Source: Chloroflexota bacterium
GTDB lineage: Bacteria; Chloroflexota; Anaerolineae; Anaerolineales; UBA4823
Reading direction: 5' to 3'
NCBI GenBank assembly: GCA_017860725.1
Contig: JAGDMX010000212.1
Span: 1-5,430 of the forward strand
Length of the DNA: 5,430 bases
In this document: positions 1-5,018 of the stretch, one piece after another
How the letters are laid out: each line of letters opens with the position of its first letter
Numbering within the stretch: position 1 is the stretch's first letter
Notes under the pieces: generated by a model
Database searches by the model: none
What the model saw: the letters and a program-made list of their open reading frames with translations, nothing else
Told to the model about the DNA's origin: nothing
Program-made: the position numbers and the translations under genes

Positions 1-95
1 ATCTCGCCTTCCATTACTTCGAACGAGACTTCGTCGATGGCGACGGTAGCGCCATATGTTTTTCTTAACCCTTCCACACGTACGATATCTTTCAT
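1..95 (-). CDS. ABC transporter ATP-binding protein, N-terminal fragment (partial)
   Basis: Only the first 31 codons lie in the window; the gene continues past the left edge. The visible peptide starts MKDIVRVEGLRKTYG and continues into AIDEVSFEVMEGE. This is the classic opening of an ABC ATPase: first beta strand, the aromatic A-loop tyrosine (Y14) that stacks on the adenine of ATP, then the strand leading to the Walker A loop, which lies outside the window. The pattern is typical of ABC-2-type export ATPases, which power efflux of drugs, lipids or peptides, but the substrate cannot be read here. The ATG is supported by a GGGAGGA ribosome binding site (101-107) five bases upstream. It is the last visible gene of a minus-strand operon behind a membrane protein and a winged-helix regulator, 62 bases after the regulator stop, with a strong hairpin in that gap. 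Confidence 0.88.
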   Translation of the reverse strand, partial: MKDIVRVEGLRKTYGATVAIDEVSFEVMEGE

Positions 96-110
96 AATAC
101 TCCTCCCATC

Positions 111-147
111 TGGATTTTGTGGGTTGCACAGCAACCCACAAAATCCA
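111..147. repeat. Perfect inverted repeat (17-bp arms, 3-nt loop) upstream of the ABC ATPase
   Basis: The left arm TGGATTTTGTGGGTTGC (111-127) is matched without error by its reverse complement at 131-147, separated by ACA. Read on the minus strand, the transcribed direction, the hairpin follows the regulator stop by 10 bases and ends 3 bases before the ATPase Shine-Dalgarno sequence. Neither side carries a T-run, so it does not look like an ordinary intrinsic terminator. Possible roles are an mRNA stability or processing element that sets the ratio between regulator and transporter, a structure that limits translation of the ATPase, or a dispersed palindromic element. The structure is seen directly; the role is inferred. 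Confidence 0.85.
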
Positions 148-157
148 AAGTAATCCT

Positions 158-451
158 TTATTTGCTCTTCAAAATCGATTCCAACGCCTCCACGTGCTCC
201 TGGAAGACCTGACGTCCTTCCGGGGTGGCGGCGACGTAGGTGCGCGGCTTGCGATCCACGAAGGTCTTGTTGACGGCGATGAAGCCGGCCTCTTCAAGTT
301 TGCGCAGGTGGGCGCCCAGGTTGCCGTCGGTGACCTTGAGAAGGTCGCGCAGGTAAGAGAAGTCCACCTCGTTGCCTGCCTCCAGAGCGACCAGAGCAGC
401 CATGATGCGCAGGCGCACCGGCTGGTGGATGGTTTCATTCAGCTCGGCCAT
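158..451 (-). CDS. Winged-helix transcriptional regulator (MarR/ArsR-like, HTH_34 type)
   Basis: A 97-residue DNA-binding protein that is essentially one winged-helix domain. Residues 1-22 form the first helix with the PVRLRIMAAL pattern, 29-39 the second helix (VDFSYLRDLL), 41-55 the recognition helix (TDGNLGAHLRKLEEAG), and 57-76 the beta wing with FVDRKPRTYVAATPEG. This arrangement matches the small stand-alone winged-helix family (Pfam HTH_34) related to ArsR and MarR; a C-terminal helix (78-95) probably dimerises. No cysteine metal site is present, so metal sensing is unlikely. The ATG at 451 is chosen over an upstream TTG at 484 because AGGTGG lies seven bases before it and it falls four bases after the stop of the membrane protein. 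It is co-transcribed with that gene and the ABC ATPase. It probably represses its own operon through the operator repeats at 1039-1073 (inference). Confidence 0.9.
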   Translation of the reverse strand: MAELNETIHQPVRLRIMAALVALEAGNEVDFSYLRDLLKVTDGNLGAHLRKLEEAGFIAVNKTFVDRKPRTYVAATPEGRQVFQEHVEALESILKSK

Positions 452-455
452 CGCT

Positions 456-1025
456 TCACCACCTGTAACGGATATACAGGCCAAGGGCGATCATCCCGCC
501 GCCGCCCAGGATGCCCATCCAGAGATAGAAATAGTCAGGGAACAGAAAGTAGCCGACCAACACCAGGGCGATGATGATCAGGCCCGGCCAGACGGGTGTA
601 AAGTCGAGCAGCAGCCCCATGGCCATCCAGCCGATCATGACGAACAGGATGATGAAGGTAGTCAGTTGTTTCCCGTCGAGCGGCCAGGCGACTGCGATCG
701 CGGCCAGGCAGTAAACGGCCAGGAGCAGCCAGACCAGGCCAATCCGCTTTGCCGTCGCACCTGCCGACGGGCTGCGCACACGCGTACTCATGCGCATGTT
801 CAGGATGCCGGCCAGGGCGCTGCCGAGGATACTTATCCCGATCCAGATATAGGCGACGATTGGGCCGGACAGGAACTGGGTGCAGGTGAAGCCGATCAGC
901 CAGACGACGCCGGTGACGATCAGGGAGACGTGGGCGCCGCTGCTGGCAATCGAGCGGCGGGTCTTCTGGGTCATCTTTTGGATGGCATCCAGGGCTTCTT
1001 CGGCTTCGTTAGGGGAGATATTCAT
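456..1025 (-). CDS. Six-helix integral membrane protein of unknown function
   Basis: This is a 189-residue protein with a charged, probably helical cytoplasmic N-terminus (1-30, including EAEEALDAIQKMTQKTRR) and six likely membrane spans at roughly 32-50, 55-76, 96-114, 121-140, 145-162 and 166-185. A basic loop (RMSTRVR, 78-84) separates the first hairpin from the rest and suggests a cytoplasmic loop. I do not recognise a named family and see no catalytic motif. The ATG at 1025 has an AAAGGAG ribosome binding site (1033-1039) seven bases upstream. It is the first gene of the minus-strand operon, with only four bases between its stop and the next start, so translation is probably coupled to the winged-helix regulator. 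A sensor, an accessory subunit or a small transporter component for the ABC system are all possible; none can be proved from sequence alone. Confidence 0.85.
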   Translation of the reverse strand: MNISPNEAEEALDAIQKMTQKTRRSIASSGAHVSLIVTGVVWLIGFTCTQFLSGPIVAYIWIGISILGSALAGILNMRMSTRVRSPSAGATAKRIGLVWLLLAVYCLAAIAVAWPLDGKQLTTFIILFVMIGWMAMGLLLDFTPVWPGLIIIALVLVGYFLFPDYFYLWMGILGGGGMIALGLYIRYRW

Positions 1026-1038
1026 TGGATAACTCCTT

Positions 1039-1073
1039 TAGAGTACTCTATACTACAGAGTATTCTATACTAT
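1039..1073. promoter_or_regulatory. Tandem 17-bp operator-like repeats over the -10 and start site
   Basis: Two adjacent 17-bp copies, AGAGTACTCTATACTAC (1040-1056) and AGAGTATTCTATACTAT (1057-1073), agree at 15 of 17 positions. The first lies within a perfect 12-bp palindrome, TAGAGTACTCTA (1039-1050). The second contains the palindrome AGTAT-TCT-ATACT (1059-1071). The repeats cover the -10 box, the predicted start site and the early leader of the minus-strand operon, a position expected for repression. The winged-helix regulator encoded in this operon is the natural candidate binder; that assignment is inference. Confidence 0.72.
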
Positions 1074-1090
1074 TTATTTTGCTTTGTCAA
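1062..1090 (-). promoter_or_regulatory. Sigma70-type promoter of the membrane protein-regulator-ABC operon
   Basis: On the minus strand a consensus TTGACA -35 box (1085-1090) is followed after 17 bases by a TAGAAT -10 box (1062-1067). The spacer is AT-rich. Transcription should start near 1055, giving a short leader of about 30 bases before the ATG at 1025. This is the best promoter in the window by match to consensus. Confidence 0.82.
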
Positions 1091-1140
1091 GAGGGGAATT
1101 TCGAGGAAGTCAACACCTTATAAAAACAGGAGCAAACACA

Positions 1141-1209
1141 ATGATACGTAGTTTTATTAAAGGCCATTTTTTGCTATACTATATTTGGGCAATTTCACAA
1201 GCTGATTAG
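1141..1209 (+). other. Possible short upstream ORF (22 codons), doubtful
   Basis: ATG at 1141 follows AGGAG (1128-1132) by eight bases and opens a 22-codon frame beginning MIRSFIKGHFLLYYIWAI and ending at TAG 1207-1209. It could be a leader peptide ahead of the LAL regulator. Against this, the best promoter for the regulator lies inside it (1172-1180), and no good upstream plus-strand promoter is visible. It is listed so that the intergenic region is fully described. Confidence 0.2.
1172..1180 (+). promoter_or_regulatory. Candidate extended -10 promoter for the LAL regulator gene
   Basis: TGC-TATACT (1172-1180) is an extended -10 element with a near-consensus hexamer at 1175-1180. The region 17 bases upstream (TTTTAT, 1152-1157) is only a poor -35 box, which extended -10 promoters tolerate. 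The predicted start near 1187 would give a leader of about 65 bases before the CTG at 1253. The hexamer sits within CTATACTAT (1174-1182), a sequence also present in the operator repeats of the divergent operon. Confidence 0.45.
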
Positions 1210-1242
1210 TCGCCATCCAAGTTTTCAGGTATTTTTCGAACC

Positions 1243-1255
1243 GGAGGCCAAACTG
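1243..1255 (+). promoter_or_regulatory. Ribosome binding site and CTG start that decide the LAL gene 5' end
   Basis: GGAGG (1243-1247) is followed by five bases and then CTG (1253-1255) in the regulator frame. From the in-frame stop at 1142-1144 to the TTG at 1367 this frame contains no ATG, GTG or TTG codon. Starting at the CTG restores the conserved N-terminal segment LLATKLYIPPRRKNLVARPR, which the TTG start would remove. Confidence 0.6.
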
Positions 1256-3913
1256 TTTCCCAACCTCCTGGCTACCAAGCTTTACATCCCCCCGAGGCGC
1301 AAAAACCTTGTTGCCCGCCCACGTCTGATTCAAATCCTTAATGATGCCTGGGAGCAAGATAAAAAGTTGACCCTGGTCTCGGCCTCGGCTGGATACGGCA
1401 AAACTACGCTGGTCACGGAGTGGCTGGCTGCCACAATCCCCTCCTTTATCCAAGGGAAAGAAAGCGGCGACGAAGTGCGTCGCTCGCGGGTGAGGGCAAC
1501 CTGGCTATCTTTGGATAAGGCTGATAATGACCCGGCCCGCTTCCTGGCCTATCTCATCGCTGCGCTGGGACAGGTTGATACGCGCATCGGAGAAAGAACG
1601 CGGGCGTTGCTCCAATCTCCCGGACCACTGCCTCCAGAAGTCGTGCTCACTACGTTGATCAATGAAATCGCGGTCGTACACGCGCCGTTTATCCTGGTGT
1701 TGGACGATTATCACGTGATCCAGGCCTTGCCGATTCATCAACAACTAGATTTTCTGGTGGAACACCAGCCGCCGCAGATGCACCTGGTCATCATTACCCG
1801 CGAGGACCCGCCTCTGCCCCTGGCCCGTCTGCGGGCGCGTGGGCAGATGGTGGAAATTCGCCAGGATGACTTGCGCTTTTCACCCGCTGAGTGCGCGGAC
1901 TTCCTACAACGGGTGATGGATCTTGATCTCACCCAGGGTGATATCATCGCCCTAGAGCGCCGGACTGAGGGTTGGATCGCCGGCTTACAGCTCGCCGCCG
2001 TATCGATGAAGGGGCGCGCTGACCTGTCGAACTTCGTCGAGGCTTTTACTGGCAGCAGCCATTACATCCTGGATTATTTGATCGAGGAAGTGTTCGAGCG
2101 ACAGCCGGTTGAAGCGCAGGATTTCCTGCTTAAAACCTCCATACTGGATCGCATGTGCGGGCCATTGTGTGATGCGGTCCTAAATCGTACGGGCAGTCGC
2201 GATCTGCTCTACCGTCTGGAACATGCCAATCTGTTTATCATCGCGCTTGACCAAACCCGCACATGGTATCGATATCATCGACTATTTGCTGAGTTATTAC
2301 GCCAGCGCCTGCAAGCCAGCGACACTTTGTCTGAAGATGAGCTTCATCGTCTCGCCAGCGGATGGTTTGCCACCCAAGGGTTCATCCCCGAAGCGATCCA
2401 GCATGCACTGGCAGCCTCCGATTGGAACCGAGCAGCGGCGCTGATCAGCGATAACAGCGTCCCAATGCTGAGAAGCGGAGAATTGATGACCCTGCTCGGC
2501 TGGCTCAAAGCTTTGCCAAACGAAGTCATCTTCACCCGCCCGGAACTATGCCAAAACTATGGTTGGGCGTTAACCCTGACGGGGCAGCTTGATGCAGCGG
2601 ACATTTATTTACAACAGGCAGAGAACATCGCTGGCGATGACGAGAGGCTGCTTGGCCCCATCCTGGTTGCCCGGGCATACCACCTGCGCGTTGGCGGGGA
2701 TATCTCCCTGGCGATCGATTACGCCTGGCGTGCTTTATCCATCCTTCCGCAAGCAGATGCACTTTCACGCGGCCTGGCAGCGCTTACACTTGGCCTGGCT
2801 TATTGGAATAAAGGAGATTTTCAGGAATCTGAACGGGCATTCTTGGAGGTGGACCGAGCCGCCCAGCAATCCGGAAATCATTACGCCCGGATGACCGCTC
2901 TGACTTACCTGGGGAATATCCAGGCAGTTTTTGGGCACCTTCACAGGGCAGCCGAGTTGTGCCATCAAGTGATCCAATCGGGAGGGCCATCAGCACCGGT
3001 TGCACCTGCCCATATCGAATTGGCGGCACTTTTTTACGAGTGGAATCAATTGCACTCAGCGATCCAGGAGGTGCAAATTGGGATCGAGCAGAGCCAACAT
3101 ACCGGCAATCCGCTGATCCTTTTAGATGGTTACCGCACCCTGGCAATCATCCAGCAAGGTCGTGGTGAAGCTAAGGAGGCGCTTTCCACGCTTAAAAAAG
3201 CTGACCAATTGGTCGAGAGCCACCAGGTTTCCCCGCTCGGGCGCTTTCGCATCGCTGCCTGCCACGTCCAGGTGGCACTGGCGCAGGAAGATCTCACCAC
3301 CGCTCAGTTATGGGCGGAGCAGGTGAGCGAGCCCACCGATATTTCTCTCTTTGACCCCTGCCTTGGGCTTACCCCTGTCCGGATCCTGCTCGCCCGTCAA
3401 GATAAAACAAAGGCTGCGGAAAGGCTCAATGAACTCTACGATACTGCATGCCAAAAAGGCTGTGGCGCCGGGATGGTCGAAGTACGTCTTCTGCAAAGCC
3501 TGGCTGCGGATACCCCAGAGAATGCGCTCCATTTTCTGCAAGATGCGTTGAAAATGGCGCAACCAGAAGGCTTCCTGCGCACTTTCGTGGATAAAGGCAA
3601 GCCAATGGAGGCGCTGCTCGAAAGGTTACGCTCCCAGGGGGGAGAGCTGAAAGAATATGTCCAGGCTATCCTGGCAGCTTTTGGGGGTACAGGTCGGTCT
3701 GCGCCCCAGGGGATGCTGGTCGAGCCGTTGAGCGAGCGTGAGCTGGAGGTATTGAGGCTGTTGGCGCAGGGGCTTTCGAATCGGGAAATCGCCCAGCGCC
3801 TGGTGGTCACGGTTGGCACCGTCAAAAGCCATGTGCACACCATTATCGACAAACTGGGGGTGAGCAGCCGCACCCAGGCGGTTGCCCGGGCCAGGGAGCT
3901 GGCGCTTCTTTAA
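1253..3913 (+). CDS. LAL-family LuxR transcriptional regulator (MalT-like ATPase)
   Basis: An 886-residue cytoplasmic regulator from the proposed CTG start, in the usual size range for large ATP-binding LuxR proteins. The N-terminus carries TKLYIPPRR (8-16) and RPRLIQIL, the standard entry to the family. A P-loop follows with the Walker A sequence SAGYGKTT around K50, and Walker B is LVLDDYH with D151 and D152. The pattern TWLSLDKADNDPARFLAYLI and a winged-helix-like stretch with WYRYHRLFAELLRQRL continue the MalT-type STAND ATPase. Residues about 360-800 are helical repeats resembling TPRs, the likely signal-sensing and oligomerisation part. The C-terminus (827-886) is a complete LuxR helix-turn-helix: LSERELEVLRLLAQGLSNRE, then IAQRLVVTVGTVKSHVHTII. 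Known relatives such as MalT bind ATP and an inducer, oligomerise and activate promoters. The inducer here is unknown. The gene is monocistronic, divergent from the ABC operon and closed by a strong terminator. A start at TTG 1367 would delete about 38 conserved residues. Confidence 0.95.
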   Translation: MFPNLLATKLYIPPRRKNLVARPRLIQILNDAWEQDKKLTLVSASAGYGKTTLVTEWLAATIPSFIQGKESGDEVRRSRVRATWLSLDKADNDPARFLAYLIAALGQVDTRIGERTRALLQSPGPLPPEVVLTTLINEIAVVHAPFILVLDDYHVIQALPIHQQLDFLVEHQPPQMHLVIITREDPPLPLARLRARGQMVEIRQDDLRFSPAECADFLQRVMDLDLTQGDIIALERRTEGWIAGLQLAAVSMKGRADLSNFVEAFTGSSHYILDYLIEEVFERQPVEAQDFLLKTSILDRMCGPLCDAVLNRTGSRDLLYRLEHANLFIIALDQTRTWYRYHRLFAELLRQRLQASDTLSEDELHRLASGWFATQGFIPEAIQHALAASDWNRAAALISDNSVPMLRSGELMTLLGWLKALPNEVIFTRPELCQNYGWALTLTGQLDAADIYLQQAENIAGDDERLLGPILVARAYHLRVGGDISLAIDYAWRALSILPQADALSRGLAALTLGLAYWNKGDFQESERAFLEVDRAAQQSGNHYARMTALTYLGNIQAVFGHLHRAAELCHQVIQSGGPSAPVAPAHIELAALFYEWNQLHSAIQEVQIGIEQSQHTGNPLILLDGYRTLAIIQQGRGEAKEALSTLKKADQLVESHQVSPLGRFRIAACHVQVALAQEDLTTAQLWAEQVSEPTDISLFDPCLGLTPVRILLARQDKTKAAERLNELYDTACQKGCGAGMVEVRLLQSLAADTPENALHFLQDALKMAQPEGFLRTFVDKGKPMEALLERLRSQGGELKEYVQAILAAFGGTGRSAPQGMLVEPLSERELEVLRLLAQGLSNREIAQRLVVTVGTVKSHVHTIIDKLGVSSRTQAVARARELALL

Positions 3914-3922
3914 TTCCTATTT

Positions 3923-3969
3923 TTTAAATTCAAAAAGGTGCGGCATCACCGCACCTTTTTGAATTTAAA
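3923..3969. terminator. Strong, probably bidirectional intrinsic terminator after the LAL gene
   Basis: Perfect inverted repeat with 21-bp arms (3923-3943 and 3949-3969) and a five-base loop, CATCA. The core is GGTGCGG-CATCA-CCGCACC followed by TTTTT, with the T-run pairing to an A-run on the other arm, so it reads as a terminator on both strands. It begins 9 bases after the regulator stop codon. No gene on the minus strand converges here, so its working direction is plus. Confidence 0.9.
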
Positions 3970-4010
3970 TCTATCCCCCGTTCTATCTTTCGATAGATGA
4001 CAATCTATCC
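3970..4010. promoter_or_regulatory. Cluster of four TCTATC hexamers upstream of the membrane protein operon
   Basis: TCTATC occurs at 3970-3975, 3982-3987 and 4004-4009 in direct orientation, and as its complement GATAGA at 3992-3997. The middle pair forms a perfect inverted repeat, TCTATC-TTTC-GATAGA. The cluster lies across and just upstream of the -35 box of the downstream promoter, where activators or repressors commonly bind. The binder is unknown; the adjacent LAL regulator is one candidate. Confidence 0.5.
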
Positions 4011-4026
4011 ATTTGCTTGCTATATT
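3997..4026 (+). promoter_or_regulatory. Candidate promoter of the membrane protein-serine hydrolase operon
   Basis: ATGACA (3997-4002, five of six to the -35 consensus) is followed after 18 bases by TATATT (4021-4026), which is preceded by TGC as an extended -10 element. The predicted start near 4033 leaves a leader of about 30 bases to the ATG at 4063. It lies directly after the terminator of the regulator gene, so the operon has its own transcription start. Confidence 0.62.
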
Positions 4027-4062
4027 GGGGACAGTAATAACGAAAAAAGAAAGAAGGAAAAA

Positions 4063-4674
4063 ATGAGTACAACAGGAAATGTCCAAAAATCTGTATCTGC
4101 ACAAGATGTAAGAGAGCAACGCAAGCTGCAGCTCGCCGAGTATGTGGCGCAGCAACCTCCATCCAAGCAGGTGTTTCACCGCTGGATGAAGGCCTTGGAG
4201 ATCGCCAGCCTGGTGATCGTCGCGGCTTTATTCATCCTGGCGCTGGTCCTGTCGTTTAGCTGGAGGAACGTGCAAACGCAAGCAATTCCAACCGCCTGGT
4301 TCGTCTTCGCTGGAAGCATTTCTCTCAGCATGCTGTTGGTGGGGCTGCACACTGTCATTTTGCGGGCGTTCCCTCCGGTTGGCGGGCTGTCATATTCCAT
4401 CGCACGCAGCTATTCTCCAATCAGTGCTGCGGCCAGGCAATCGAAGTTCGTCAGCGGTCGTGCGGCAGCAAACCTGGGCTGGGGAACAATTGTTTTGGCG
4501 CTGGTCACAGGCGCGTTCTGGGGCGTATTTGCCTATGCCGCCTGGACGGTGAACCTGGCCATCCTGGCGCCCATGATCACCTTCCTGGGCGTGCTGCTTG
4601 GCGTGGTGATTGCCGTCTCGATTATCTACTCAATCATCCACTCCGTCTACCGCTCGATCTCTCACTCTCACTAA
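4063..4674 (+). CDS. Four-helix integral membrane protein of unknown function
   Basis: This is a 203-residue protein. The first 43 residues are polar (SAQDVREQRKLQLAEYVAQQ) and probably cytoplasmic. Four hydrophobic spans follow at about 46-66, 77-98, 138-160 and 165-192. A loop of about 40 residues between spans two and three (RAFPPVGGLSYSIARSYSPI and on) holds several basic residues, and the protein ends in a histidine- and serine-rich tail (SISHSH). I do not recognise a named family or catalytic motif. The ATG at 4063 is preferred over one at 3997 because GAAGGA lies just before it and the earlier start would lie within the predicted promoter. It is the first gene of a three-gene plus-strand operon; the next start follows 31 bases after its stop with no terminator between. 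Confidence 0.82.
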   Translation: MSTTGNVQKSVSAQDVREQRKLQLAEYVAQQPPSKQVFHRWMKALEIASLVIVAALFILALVLSFSWRNVQTQAIPTAWFVFAGSISLSMLLVGLHTVILRAFPPVGGLSYSIARSYSPISAAARQSKFVSGRAAANLGWGTIVLALVTGAFWGVFAYAAWTVNLAILAPMITFLGVLLGVVIAVSIIYSIIHSVYRSISHSH

Positions 4675-4705
4675 CCGTTGTTCCCGGATGAAAGGGAAGC
4701 AACCC

Positions 4706-4936
4706 ATGCTGCAAATCGAGATCCGGATTAAAGGACACATCAATCCGCAGTGGTCGGAATGGTTTGGGGGGTTGACCATTCGCCATTCTGACCCCGACGA
4801 GACCTTAATCGCCGGCCTGGTCCCGGATCAGGCCGCCCTTTATGGGATCATCTCCCACTTACGCGATTTGGGTTTGAAGCTGACCTCGGTGAGCAGTGAG
4901 GAGGTCCAGGAGAATTTTTATGAGCACAACCGATAA
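4706..4936 (+). CDS. Small conserved-looking soluble protein of unknown function (76 residues)
   Basis: A 76-residue protein opening MLQIEIRIKGHINPQWSEWF. The pattern is a beta strand (2-9), a W-SEWF segment (16-20), a second strand (GGLTIRHSD), a third strand (TLIAGLVPD), a helix (QAALYGIISHLRDLGL, 42-57) and a final strand (KLTSVSSE). This predicts a compact ferredoxin-like alpha/beta fold. Similar short proteins are, from memory, common as hypothetical genes in Anaerolineae; this is recollection and not a search. No signal peptide or membrane span is seen. The ATG at 4706 has AAGGGA (4692-4697) upstream; an in-frame ATG at 4688 has no convincing ribosome binding site. It lies between the membrane protein and the serine hydrolase in the same operon. 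Confidence 0.82.
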   Translation: MLQIEIRIKGHINPQWSEWFGGLTIRHSDPDETLIAGLVPDQAALYGIISHLRDLGLKLTSVSSEEVQENFYEHNR

Positions 4937-5018
4937 CGATGATCGGCGCCATCCGCACGCTTGTGACGCAGGCGCGCGGCGAGTGAAAGGAAGGAAAAAA
5001 TGTACAAGCGGTTGTTAG
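4920..5018 (+). other. Short overlapping ORF (32 codons), possibly a gene remnant
   Basis: ATG at 4920 follows AGGAGA (4908-4913) by six bases and overlaps the end of the 76-residue gene. It opens MSTTDNDDRRHPH and ends inside the start of the serine hydrolase gene at TAG 5016-5018. The good ribosome binding site is notable, but the rest looks unlike a folded protein. It may be the start of a gene whose body was deleted, or a translational coupling element that feeds ribosomes to the hydrolase start at 5000. Confidence 0.25.

Noticed and set aside
111..147. Hairpin as an ordinary rho-independent terminator
   Set aside because: No T-run follows the stem on either strand, and the ATPase ribosome binding site follows at once.
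119..1151. Long plus-strand open frames at 119-574 and 372-1151
   Set aside because: They lie antisense to the winged-helix and membrane protein genes. The translations are low-complexity, rich in D, Q, G and H, with no family pattern, as expected from the opposite strand of GC-rich genes.
1157..1453. Minus-strand open frame of 98 codons over the LAL start
   Set aside because: It is antisense to the leader and conserved N-terminus of the regulator, lacks a credible ribosome binding site and has no recognisable protein pattern.
3436..3873. Minus-strand open frame of 145 codons inside the LAL gene
   Set aside because: It is antisense to the LuxR helix-turn-helix coding region, which is clearly conserved on the plus strand. 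The serine- and arginine-rich translation is typical of a shadow frame.
3997..4062. Upstream ATG at 3997 for the four-helix membrane protein
   Set aside because: It would add 22 residues, lies in the predicted -35 box and lacks a ribosome binding site. The ATG at 4063 has one.
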